This document shows, one piece after another, positions 54,057 to 64,000 of a DNA stretch of 64,000 nucleotides (position 1 is its first letter; each line of letters begins with the position of its first letter). Source of the stretch: Adineta vaga (lineage: Eukaryota; Rotifera); contig CP075494.1 in NCBI GenBank assembly GCA_021613535.1, positions 4,278,001 to 4,342,000 of the forward strand, read 5' to 3'. Made by a program: the position numbers and the translations under genes. A model generated the notes under the pieces. The model had not been told where the DNA came from, did no database searches, and was given only the letters and a program-made list of their open reading frames with translations.

Positions 54057-57000
54057 TTAATAGGAACCTTTTGGTTGAAATGTTTCATGTTCAGCACCAC
54101 AAGCTCGACGAGTGAATTCATCCGTACAAACCATTCGAAGTCGTTCAACAGTAGCAGGTGAATGAAGTGTAAAATAATCATGTAAACCTTGTTGTTTTCG
54201 ATAAGCGATACAGGCTTGTTTAAGAGCAAAGAAAACTGAAGTACCTAATACCAGTGGTGGTTCACCAATACCTTTTGATGAATAAACAGCACGTGGATTT
54301 AATGAATCTGATAATAATGAAACACGAAAATCAATGGGAACGTCACTAAATGATGGAATTTTATAAGTATCTGGTCCCCGAGTATATAATTCTCCTGGTG
54401 GAATCCATTGATGTTGTTTCTCATCACCCCATTGAAGTTCTTCCATTGTATATAAGCCAACTCCTTGCATAAAACCGCCTTCGATTTGTCCAATATCAAT
54501 TTGAGGATTTAATGATACACCAACATCCTATAAAGTAAAAGAAATTTCTCTCTTTCTTTTATGTATCATAAGAAATGAACATACCATAAGAATATCAACA
54601 CGTAAAATATGCCAATCACCAGTTAAAACATCTAATTCAACTTCTGTTACTGCTGCACCTTGAGTAAAATAATTATAAGTTGCTTTATTTTTTGTAAAAT
54701 CCATATCAAACATCTTTGGCATCACATAAAATCCTCGTGCACATAAATCAACTCGAGCATAATATGCTTGACTTACAAGAGCTTCCCACGAAATATCTCT
54801 ATTTTCATCAGTAATCAATGTATCTAATCGTTGACGTAGTTGTTCGCATGCATCTTTCACAGCCATTCCATTTATATCCGATGAAACAGATCCACCTGTT
54901 GGACTTGTATTATGAATAAGATCCGTTGATGTTTCACTTATTCTTATGCGATGAATTTCACAACGTAAGACTTCAGCAGCAATTGCAATCATCTTCGTAT
55001 GTATTGATTGTCCCAACTCAGTGCCTCCGTGATGAACAACAACTGAACCATCTTTATAAACATGAACAAGAGCACCAGCTTGATTGAGAAATGCAACAAC
55101 AAAACCAATACCAAATTTTACTGGAATTAAACTAATGCCCCGCTTTCGATAGATACTTTCACGATTGAATTGTTCAACATTCACTTGTCGCTGAATAAAA
55201 TCACTGGATTGAAGTAATTCATCGAGAATACGTGGAACATTCCATTGTTCTAAAACTTGTCCATAAGGCGTTTTATCACCTTCACGAAATAGATTTCGAC
55301 GGCGAATAGTTAATGCATCACATTGAAGATAAGTGGCCATATGTTCAATAATCGTTTCACATGCTAAAATTGCTTGTGGACCACCAAAACCACGAAAAGC
55401 TTAAATAAAAATATAGGTTTTAGATTCTATTTATAAAGATATTGTTTTTTTCGAAATAAACCTGTATTAGATGGTAAATGTGTTTTACAAACACGACCAC
55501 GAATTCGAATATTTGGAAATTGATATGTATTACTCATATGAAGCATTGCTAATTCCATAACAGCTTTTGAAGCATCTAACGTACAACCTCCATCGTTCCA
55601 CATTTGAATATCTAAACCTTGTAATTGTCCTTCACGATCAAATCCTACTTTATATTTAATTTTAAATGGATGTCGATGACCAGTTATTGATATGTCGGTA
55701 TGACGTTCAAGTTGAAGAAAAACGGGACGACCGACTTTGACAGCTGCAACTGCAGCTGCTAAACAGATTGGCAAACTAGAATTCAGATGAAAGTTTTTTT
55801 TGTAAAAAAAAATAGATTTAAAGCATATGATCTGGATTCTTTTCCACCAAACGCACCACCTATTCGTTTGGTATGACATCTTATACGACTTGTGTCTCGA
55901 CCAAGAACTAATGCAGTTAATTCTTGAGCAGCTGTTGGACTTTGTGTTGCTAAATGTAATGTAATTTCTTGATCATCTTTTGATGGTATGACCATACAAA
56001 CGTTTGTTTCCATATAAAAATGTTCTTGTCCACCAATAACTAATTCACCTTCTAACTGATGTTCACATTCCATCAAACTCTTTTCAATATCACCTTGTTG
56101 AAGACAAATTTCATTATCGAAATATGATTCATATTCAATCGCATCTTCAATTGAAAGAATCAATGGTGTCGATAACGATTCATAATCAATTTGAATTAAC
56201 TTTGAAGCTATTTCAGCTGATTGTTCTGTTTCACATACAACAACACCAATAATTGCACCAATACAAAGTGCAATAGATGATACGAATACTTCTTCATCGG
56301 GTAAAGAACCATTTGGTTTATTCAAACCAGGTACATCGACATGACTGACAAATGAAACAAATCCAGGAACTTTCGATGCTTGTTCAATATCTACATGAAA
56401 CAAACAATAATGATATTTTGTTGACGAAGATTCCGCACTCTTACCGATATGTTTTATTCGAACATTAGCTTTTGTACTAAGAACAAGTGCAGCATGAAGT
56501 ATATCCATAGGAAATGACATATCACCGATATATATTGCTTCACCAGTTGTATGTAGATAGGCGGATCGATGTGGAATAGAACTACCGATAATTTTTTGTG
56601 ATGAAGGTCGTTCAGGAATGGTTTGTTGACCATGAGATGTAGCTCGATGATAAGAAAATTCATTTAGATCGGCGTTGAATTGTTTTAATTGATGACAAAC
56701 ATAAGAATAGAATTTAAATAGAAACGATTGAATTAATGTACGTCTAAAGTCAAAATTAAAGTGAGCTTTTATTGATTGTAAAATCGCAAATTACTTATAT
56801 TCAATTCGGCCACCTGGACTTGTTTCATTCAAGATAATTTCTTTTAAAAGTAATTCGTTCGTCTGATTGATCGTTTCTTTTGTCCACAATGATCCAATTA
56901 ATGCTTGTTGTGTATGTTTTGCTTCGATTGTTTTCGACGCTACACCACCGAATGCAAAACATATTTTTATAATTTTCCATTGATTCTTCTCGCTCTCAAG

Positions 57001-58472
57001 TTCAACTTGAAATCCAGCACTAACAATGCCTTTGGAATCATCACGACGACAAGCTTGTTTATATGATTGAATGAAATATTGATTTGAAGAATTTAAAAGT
57101 GGAATGCGAATAGCAACAAGAACTTCATTATCTGCTATTGCTACTCGATATTCACCAAGAAAGAATTCAGACAAAGAAATGATTCGAACTTCAGTACTAT
57201 CAGAACGATGCAATTCTAATAATGCACCAGCTGCTTGTAATATTGGATTGATATCCGAACTAAAGAGTGTGTAAGATTGAGAGTATAAAATTTATTTTGA
57301 TATAGAGTGATTTACTTCGGTAATGCAGCAATAATATGTCCACCAAGTGAAGCGACATTTCGTATTTGTGTTGATGCGAAATGTTTCAATTGATCTAATA
57401 AAGCTTGACAAATAGAATTATCTTTCCATTCCATCAATTTATTCTTAAATCGTGTGAATGTCACACCTGCGCCAAAATAGATTGCATCATTCGTTTGTTT
57501 GATTTCTTGCAATTGTTTTATATGTGTTACGGTAATTAGACGTGGATAGATACGCTGTTCAAATTTTCTTTCCAATTGAACACGTGTATTTCCAAAGATG
57601 AGTTTGGATTGATCACCTGGATATGTATGACGAAGATAAAGTAATTCAGCTAATGTAATTGGACGATACCAATCCATTGAAGAACCTATTTATCGAAGTT
57701 CTTGTATAAGTATCAAAATCAAAATGATACTACCTTTGATATGAATAGATTGAGGAAGATAATCACGAAGTTGTTCAGGAAATTGAACTTGATCAATAGA
57801 TTGTTGAGTAAAAATAGAACATTTATCGAATGTTGTTGATGTATTTGTTGAAGAAGGTTTTTCTTTAGAAAACTTTTCAATATCACATGCAAATGATTTT
57901 GCAGCATCAAGTATTGGACGGTATCCTGTACATCGACAAAGATTTCCATCCAACGATTCTTCAATATCAGCCATGGTTAATGTTGATGCATCTTTTGATG
58001 TTACAGTTCCATACAATGACATAACCATACCAGGTGTACAAAAACCACATTGTGAAGCATAAAATTCTGCTAGACGAGTTTGTGTTGGATGAAGATTTGA
58101 TTTATTTGTTGAGCCTAATCCTTCCACCGTAATAACATGACATCCATCAATTGAACATAATGGTGCTAAACAACCATTGATTGTTCGATGTTCAATTTCA
58201 CCAGATTCTTTATCAATACATTGTGAAATTAAAACCGTACATGCTCCACAACCACCTTCACCACAGCCCAGTTTTGATCCAGTTAATCTTAATTCTACAT
58301 TTAGATGAAAAAAAGAAACAGCGAAGAAACTATGAATTAAGTATATATGATATTTACTATTTCTTAAATACCAAAGAAGTGTCCATTCAGGGTCAGCATG
58401 CCGTTCGATAACTTCTTTTCCATTAACATAAAACAACAAGTAGTCCGTTGTTGATGCGTGTTTCTCTTTCAT
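54057..58472 (-). CDS. XDH: Xanthine dehydrogenase / molybdenum hydroxylase
   Basis: Eight exons with 50-70 bp introns. N-terminal 2Fe-2S domains: SKLGCGEGGCGACTVL and SQCGFCTPGMVM with GNLCRCTGYRPILDA. FAD domain: KLIFGNTRVQLERKF, STQIRNVASLGGHI. Molybdopterin domain: IGGAFGGKESRS (Glu of the active site), AFRGFGGPQAI (Arg and the XDH-type GFGGPQ rather than aldehyde-oxidase type), GGTELGQSIHTKM, and SKGIGEPPLVLG with the catalytic Glu. It oxidises hypoxanthine and xanthine to urate with NAD+ or O2, in the cytosol or peroxisome. All key residues I can place are present, so it should be active. The linker between FAD and Mo domains (56530-56770) is divergent. Confidence 0.9.
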
Positions 58473-58720
58473 ACTATCTATAACATGTGAATATATTCGA
58501 ATATGCTTTCATTTCAATTTTTCGCTCCTGTTATATATAGATAAGAAAGATGAAAAGTTGAGAACATTAAAAATTTGCATTTTATCATTCAAGATAATTA
58601 TGACAATGCAAATATGTGAGAAAAATATTTATCTTGACTTGCATAGATATTCTTTATTATATTATAAAAGAAAATGTGATAATCTACGTTTTATGTTTTA
58701 AAATATAAAATACAAAAAAT

Positions 58721-59548
58721 TTAAGTTGACTGTTTAGTGGACGCGTCATCTTGTTCTGCGAGATGTACGATGGCAAAAGTATTCTTGAAAAAGAACGGAT
58801 CACCAACGAAAGTAAGTCGAGTACCAGGAACCAGAACAACTTCTTCTTCATCTGGAAATGCTGAAAATTTAGAAATATCTCGAGCATTCAAAGCATCAAT
58901 TGCAAATACAGTTCCAATATCTTGTATTAAACAATGTTGTGCCATCTTAACATTAACTGAACATGAAGTAATATTCCACCAAGTACATGTCGTACCACAA
59001 GGATAATCTAAAACATCATCACTGGAAAGACCTCGCCAAATCGTTTTCTTCATTGAAGGTAATTTCTCAACGGCAGTTACAAAAAGTTTTAAATAGGAAT
59101 ACCATGGTTCTAATGTTGCACGTGTTGCAATTTGAAAAGCTTCATTGATAAAATAAATGAAAGGTGATGCCATTGTATAAAGATATATAGCAGCAGATTC
59201 ATCGACAGTTAATCCATTCAAATCTTTCTTACACTCTCTTTTAGCCTTCGCAACATATTCTTTCAGATTAGAAAATAATGGAATAAGTTTTTCAGTTGCT
59301 TCTTCCAAGGAAACAACAGGCAGATCTTGATAACCATCAATAGGAGATCGTTTTCGTTTTTCTTCTTTTGGAACAACACTATTATTCGTCGTTGGAAAAT
59401 TTTCCGTTGTTGCAGAATTTTCTGTAGCTGCGGTAGCTTCGGAGGTTTTCGTAGCTTCCGATATTGCAGAATCTGCAGTCATCCCAGAAATTGCAGATGT
59501 TGCCATTGAAGCATTAGTCGGAGATGTTTCTAAAGGTTGTATATCCAT
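58721..59548 (-). CDS. Arginine-type ADP-ribosyltransferase, third family member
   Basis: I start at 59548 (MDIQPLETSP) because an acceptor (tctctag) sits just upstream and the preceding residues of the longer frame are a hydrophobic non-conserved stretch; a 5'-UTR intron is likely. The Ser/Thr/Ala-rich N-terminus (about 60 residues) is followed by a basic KEEKRKR and the ART domain: LTVDESAAIYLYT, KTIWRGLSS (Arg), TWWNITSCSVNV (Ser motif), FPDEEEVVLVPGTRL (ExE with Glu-Glu-Glu). No ankyrin part, no signal peptide. Its substrate protein cannot be inferred. It is separate in sequence from the ankyrin-ART pair. Confidence 0.78.
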   Translation of the reverse strand: MDIQPLETSPTNASMATSAISGMTADSAISEATKTSEATAATENSATTENFPTTNNSVVPKEEKRKRSPIDGYQDLPVVSLEEATEKLIPLFSNLKEYVAKAKRECKKDLNGLTVDESAAIYLYTMASPFIYFINEAFQIATRATLEPWYSYLKLFVTAVEKLPSMKKTIWRGLSSDDVLDYPCGTTCTWWNITSCSVNVKMAQHCLIQDIGTVFAIDALNARDISKFSAFPDEEEVVLVPGTRLTFVGDPFFFKNTFAIVHLAEQDDASTKQST

Positions 59549-60726
59549 TGAAGACGTGTCACTAGAGAATGGAAATGAAAATAAATGCACATCAAATGAG
59601 GTTTTTCTTTCTATTATATAACATTCCAATGCGAGAAAGAGGAAGGAAAGAAAACTACGTAAATGAAAAAAAAACAAACAAACATGAATATCATTTAGTC
59701 GCGTATGTCATGTTGCGCATTCTCTATCGCTTCATTATGGAGCAAAACAAACGAACAATTTAGAAAAAGAATATCAGGTGCATTTTTTTCAATTTAATTT
59801 AGAATTTTCATTGAGATACGCTTATTCAAAAAATATCATCAATGAAATTTTCCACGTCACTTAAAATAAATTGAAAAAAAAAATAACATCGATGTTTTCA
59901 TTGAATAATTTTCTATAAAAAATATATTACAAAAAAAACCTGGAGTGCAACCAGATTCTTTAAATTAACTTGCTAAAACAACCTCGAAGACTCGTCTTCT
60001 AAGGATTATTTTTCCTACCTTTCGCTGTTTATGAACACATAACTGATGAATTACTATATTTTTTTATCGTATATTACATTGTTTCTCTATTTGTACATCT
60101 CAATACATTACTACAAGTTCATCTTCGAATGAAAACCATGTTTCAATGTTTTCTCTAGCAAAAATCTTCAAAACTTCCAAGAATCAAAGAAATTGATACT
60201 GATTTTTTAAACAGATGAACAATCATGAAACCAATGATAAAAATGAATTAGATATTTTAGAAATGGCATAAGTTTTATACACATAAACATGACAATAAAT
60301 GTATAAAAAGGAACTGTGCTTTAATTCAAGTCCGATTAGGTTCAAAGAAAATAGAAAATCGAATAATCAAATGATCAAAATATGTGAGACGAGAGATATT
60401 TGTATCTCATATTATCATCATAATTCAGGTCTTTTCTATCATATTTTTCCGTCTTAGTTTTATCAGGCATTACTTTATATCACAACGTGATGCGCATTGT
60501 ACATGTTTTTCTTCTTTTCTCATTGTAAAACTATACTAAACGCGTAGTTTCTTTCGAATATATGTGCAGTCTTTGATCATGCAAGGTAAATCATGATCGT
60601 TCTTTGCGAATGTAATTATAACTCGGAACTTGCTGTCAAATCATTGACGCATCATATTGTTAAGAGAAATATATAAACATATGATTGCATAAATACAAAG
60701 TCATTTCGGCAAAAGAAACAAATCCG
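59549..60726. other. Divergent spacer
   Basis: AT-rich, about 1.2 kb, no gene recognised. The piece at about 60545-60680 (including aactcggaacttgctgtcaa) recurs at about 61700-61830 in front of the decayed tandem copy, marking the left end of the duplication. Confidence 0.45.
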
Positions 60727-61531
60727 ATGGGTGCGTCAGCTAAAGAGTTTGAATCTGATGAAACGTTAATAATTGACAAAAACGAGTTCCATTTTCCATG
60801 GCTTCTAGTCAATACAATAAAAAAGCCGAAGGAGTTGTTTGGATCAAATTGTGATCTTTTCAAGAAGAAATATATGGCTGATCATCTACTATTACTGATT
60901 GCATTCGTTACTTTCATGTTCAGTTTTATATCTGGTATAGTGTTCAATGACAATTGTTATTGTGGAAAGACACAATGTCCTATGATGATTGTACAAGGTT
61001 CATGTGGTCTTGTCATCTCTTTAATTCATTTGTTGGCTATTATCTTCAGGTAATGTCATCTATTTTATTATTTATATTTTTGTTAAACGTGTCTTTTATG
61101 CGTGAAAAACTATCTGATTAAGAAAACAGTTCGTGTTTTTCTTTAGTTGGAAACCAGAAAACATGGTCGACTACTCAAAAAATCAACGCTTAGCTGTCAA
61201 ACTGATCTTATTGTGTTCGCAGATACTCGTTGTATTTTGCATTATTTTATTTTTCGTTGCTCATCTTTACGTAATTACTGATGCTACTTGGGAATTTATT
61301 TCTCGTGGTTATAGTTGTAGCGACTATTATGTCAACACAGATCGTTCTAAAATTTTTGGTTATGTTGCTATACTATTGCATTATATTATGGGCATCTGTT
61401 ATGTATGCCATCGCTTATGGAACAATGCATCATTCTTACGTTTTCTCAATAAGATTATTCAAGCACGTTTAAAAAACTATCAAGAAGATGAAAGAATACT
61501 CGATATAGAAAAATCGGACGAAACTATTTGA
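60727..61531 (+). CDS. Four-TM membrane protein of unknown family
   Basis: Two exons (60727-61049 and 61147-61531), 236 codons, donor TTCAG|gtaatg, acceptor ttctttag. Start MGASAKEFESDE, possibly myristoylated. Cytoplasmic KNEFHFPWLLVNTIKKPKEL leads into TM1 (LLLLIAFVTFMFSFISGIVF), a short Cys-rich loop (CYCGKTQC), TM2 (GLVISLIHLLAIIF), TM3 (LILLCSQILVVFCIILFFV), a loop, TM4 (FGYVAILLHYIMGICYV) and a charged tail. The layout is like tetraspan proteins but I recognise no family signature. A decayed copy lies directly downstream. Confidence 0.68.
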
Positions 61532-61871
61532 ATTTATTAATCAATTCAACCACTTTTATTAACAAACACCATTCTTTCTTTTTTCGTGAGAGTGTTGACA
61601 GAAATGTTGATGAGAGACTCCCATCTATGTCCTTTTTATGATATTTTCTCTCTCTAATATTATAGTACATTCATTCTATCACAATGTTTTGCGTAGGTAA
61701 CGTCTTTCGAATAAGCACGCAGACTTTGATCATTCAAGGTAAACCATAATCATTCTTTGTGAATGTAATTGTAACTCGGAACTTGCTGTCAAATCATTGA
61801 CGCATCGTATCGTTGAGAGAAACATCAATGATTGCATGAAAAAAACAAAGTTATTTTGTTAAAAAGAATCG

Positions 61872-62610
61872 ATGAGTGTCTCACCTGAAAAGTTGAAATC
61901 CAGCGAACAGTCAAAAAGTGATAAAAATGAGTTCCATTTTCCATGGCTTCTAGTCAATATGATACAAAAACCGAGGCAGTTGTTTGGACCAAATTGTGAT
62001 ATTTTCAAGAAGGAATATATGGCTGATCATCTGCTGTTATTGATCTTATTCACTATTTTTATATTTACTTTTATACATGGAATAAGATTGATGAATACTT
62101 GCATTTATAGATAATTAATAGGTTCTACTATGACTAAACAAGGTTCTACTGGTCTTACCATCACTCTAATTCAATTTATGGCAATTATCTTTAAGTAAAA
62201 TCATCTTATGAATTATCTTTTCGGAGTCATCTCTTTCTTTCGATAATTTTTGTAAGTAGAAACCAACAAATATGATACATTATTCGAACAATCAGCGTTT
62301 GATTATTAAACTAATAATTTTGCGTTGTTTGGCTTTTCATTGTTCATATTTACATGTTTACGAAAAATTCTTGGCGATTCCGTTCTACTCACTCATGTAG
62401 AGATTCATCTATGATTACGAAATTTGTTAAAGCACATGGTTCTGGTTTTATAGTGCTGCACTATGTTACGGTTATTAATTTGAACTATGTTTTTTACGAT
62501 GTCTCAACAAAATTATTCAAGCACGTTTCAAAAACTATCAAGAAGATGAAGAAATGTTTGATATAAAAAATGTAGTAGATACGGAAAAATCCACTAATAA
62601 CTGTTGACAA
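61872..62610 (+). pseudogene. Decayed tandem copy of the four-TM gene
   Basis: Begins MSVSPEKLKSSEQ, then KNEFHFPWLLVNMIQKPRQL and KEYMADHLLLLILF follow the intact gene closely. The frame stops at 62112 after TCIYR, the Cys-rich loop is gone, and the second exon region (62270-62600) keeps only scattered matches (KHVSKTIKK resembles QARLKNYQED) with shifts. Its promoter was copied too (about 61700-61870). Confidence 0.75.
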
Positions 62611-63303
62611 ATATTATATTGAACTGACTTTATTTGATTAATGCATACTCTTCTTTTCTTTGCCTACGCTAAAAACGCACCCTTTGACGATTAGTATCTC
62701 AACTTAAATCTATTTACGATAAGTCAAATGAAATCTAATGAATGGAAAGGTGAGTGCAGACTCAAGCTTTTCTATCTTAAAATGTTATCGAATTGGTCAA
62801 ATATCTAAAATTCTTAGAATATAGGTTGTCAAAATATGATTACTTCGGAAGAAATCCATTGTGTTCAGTAACGATTTCTAGGAAATATACTTTCATGGTT
62901 TGCTTTACGACAAAAACAAAATGAACAAGAACATAGAAATTATTTAGTGCACAGCTTATATCGAAAGAAAACAAATGTCTTATACAATAGTATGGAACAA
63001 AAAAATATCACTTATGTCTTTGACTTAATAAAGTTAATGACATACTGATTATGACTAAGAAGCAAAAGTTTTACATGGACTAGATATTTTAGAGCTTCGC
63101 AGTTCACGGGCATGGTAAAACTTATGTTACCTATAGTGTGCATTATAGAAGAAAAGAAAGAAGAATGGAAAGTTGGAGAAAAATATAGTTCATATGAGAT
63201 GACATGTTTGACATCGAATCTTTGTGATATCCTATAATGAGCAAGGTATATTTTTAAAATTGATTCAACGTACTACTTACACGAAGATTTGAAAAGCATT
63301 GAA
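62611..63303. other. Spacer
   Basis: AT-rich, convergent between the decayed four-TM copy and the coiled-coil gene. Nothing recognised. Confidence 0.4.
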
Positions 63304-63981
63304 CTAGTCTGTTGATTGTATGGGAGAGCATCCCTCTAATATATGTTCTTCCTTCTGTTGAAGTGTTTCTTGTCGTCGAGTTAAATCTTTCAGTTGTCTT
63401 TCTAAATTTCGCATCGTTCGAGTATAGTTTTCTACCGCCATTTGATGGTCTAATTTGCATTTTTGAGCAAAAATAAGTCGTTGACTCAAGTCATCTAATT
63501 TAACCTGGATACATTGTCGTTCCTCTCTTGAATGTATCGCAACTAGAGGAGTAATACTGTTAGCAGAATGTATCCGTCTCATTGTATCATGATACTCAAG
63601 TTGACGATCACAGTTTTGTGCAATTAGTTCTTGTATTTGTAAATCTTTATTTGTTTCAATTTTGTTAATTGATTTCACTTTTGGATAATTGTCATCTGCC
63701 CATTCATCAACAGCCTGAGTATTGTTACATAAGATGTGAAAAGCATTTATTTGTATCAAATCATGGTTATTTTTGACAATTTTTTGAAATTGTCCGATGT
63801 CGAAAAGAGGGAAAATTGGAATAAATGTAATTTGAGAATCGTGTTTTGAATATATGTGTTGTAAACATACATCAGTGTCGTAATGACGTTCGTAGACAGT
63901 AGGGGCACAGGAAATAATAGGGTAACAACAGTCAGGTTCTAATATAATTGTCAATGGTCGCCTAGGTGGTTCATCGGACAT
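63304..63981 (-). CDS. Coiled-coil protein, unknown
   Basis: Intronless, 225 residues, start MSDEPPRRPL at 63981, 20 bp from the window end. N-terminal half globular (IILEPDCCYPIISCAPTVYE; ITFIPIFPLFDIGQFQK). The C-terminal half from about residue 120 is a charged amphipathic helix region (QVKLDDLSQRLIFAQK; TMRNLERQLKDLTRRQE), likely a coiled coil. No domain recognised. The frame is complete within the window. Confidence 0.6.
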   Translation of the reverse strand: MSDEPPRRPLTIILEPDCCYPIISCAPTVYERHYDTDVCLQHIYSKHDSQITFIPIFPLFDIGQFQKIVKNNHDLIQINAFHILCNNTQAVDEWADDNYPKVKSINKIETNKDLQIQELIAQNCDRQLEYHDTMRRIHSANSITPLVAIHSREERQCIQVKLDDLSQRLIFAQKCKLDHQMAVENYTRTMRNLERQLKDLTRRQETLQQKEEHILEGCSPIQSTD

Positions 63982-64000
63982 TTTCTAATGGACTACAATA

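Overview
The window looks like nuclear DNA of a small, AT-rich animal genome, most likely a bdelloid rotifer (Rotaria/Adineta type). The evidence is: many genes with 45-70 bp GT-AG introns, animal families (TRPA-like channel, neuronal-calcium-sensor EF-hands, rhodopsin-type GPCR, xanthine dehydrogenase), eukaryotic tRNAs, lineage-type expansions of secreted beta-propeller proteins and ADP-ribosyltransferases, short G-rich TGTGGG-like tracts, and several enzymes of bacterial type sitting between intron-bearing genes. The species assignment is an inference.

Layout. 1-6.8 kb: edge fragment of a trypsin-like gene (-), an EF-hand/MORN fusion gene (+), two convergent tRNA genes and a tentative small membrane-protein gene. 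7.2-12.5 kb: a multi-exon TRPA-like channel (+). 12.9-19.1 kb: an intronless CDC123/D123-domain gene, two secreted paralogues (-) and a GPI/TM-tailed secreted protein (+). 20.2-23.7 kb: a divergent pair of monooxygenases, a short cytochrome P450 (-) and an FMO (+). 24.5-36.5 kb: an accessory array in which membrane or secreted beta-propeller genes (two NHL genes, one kelch gene, all +) each converge on an ankyrin-ADP-ribosyltransferase gene or its remnant (-), with recent duplication, gene conversion and a chimeric pseudogene. 37.6-41.6 kb: a bacterial-type aspartate 4-decarboxylase with one frameshift, an FMN-dependent hydroxyacid oxidase and a TM2-domain pseudogene.

42.9-45.9 kb holds the most striking content: two intronless ATP-grasp genes, divergently transcribed from a 664 bp spacer, that I recognise as MysC and MysD of mycosporine-like amino acid (UV sunscreen) biosynthesis. 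MysC joins glycine to 4-deoxygadusol and MysD adds a second amino acid. The earlier enzymes (the sugar-phosphate cyclase MysA or EEVS, and the O-methyltransferase MysB) are not in this window. Both genes have host-like AT-rich composition and lie among intron-bearing genes, so they look integrated rather than contaminating.

47-64 kb: a GPCR (-), an omega-like glutathione transferase (+), a membrane-anchored bacterial-type iron-containing redox enzyme now split by six introns (-), a complete xanthine dehydrogenase (-), a third ADP-ribosyltransferase (-), a four-TM protein gene with a decayed tandem copy (+), and a coiled-coil protein (-). No CRISPR array, complete transposon or viral gene was seen.
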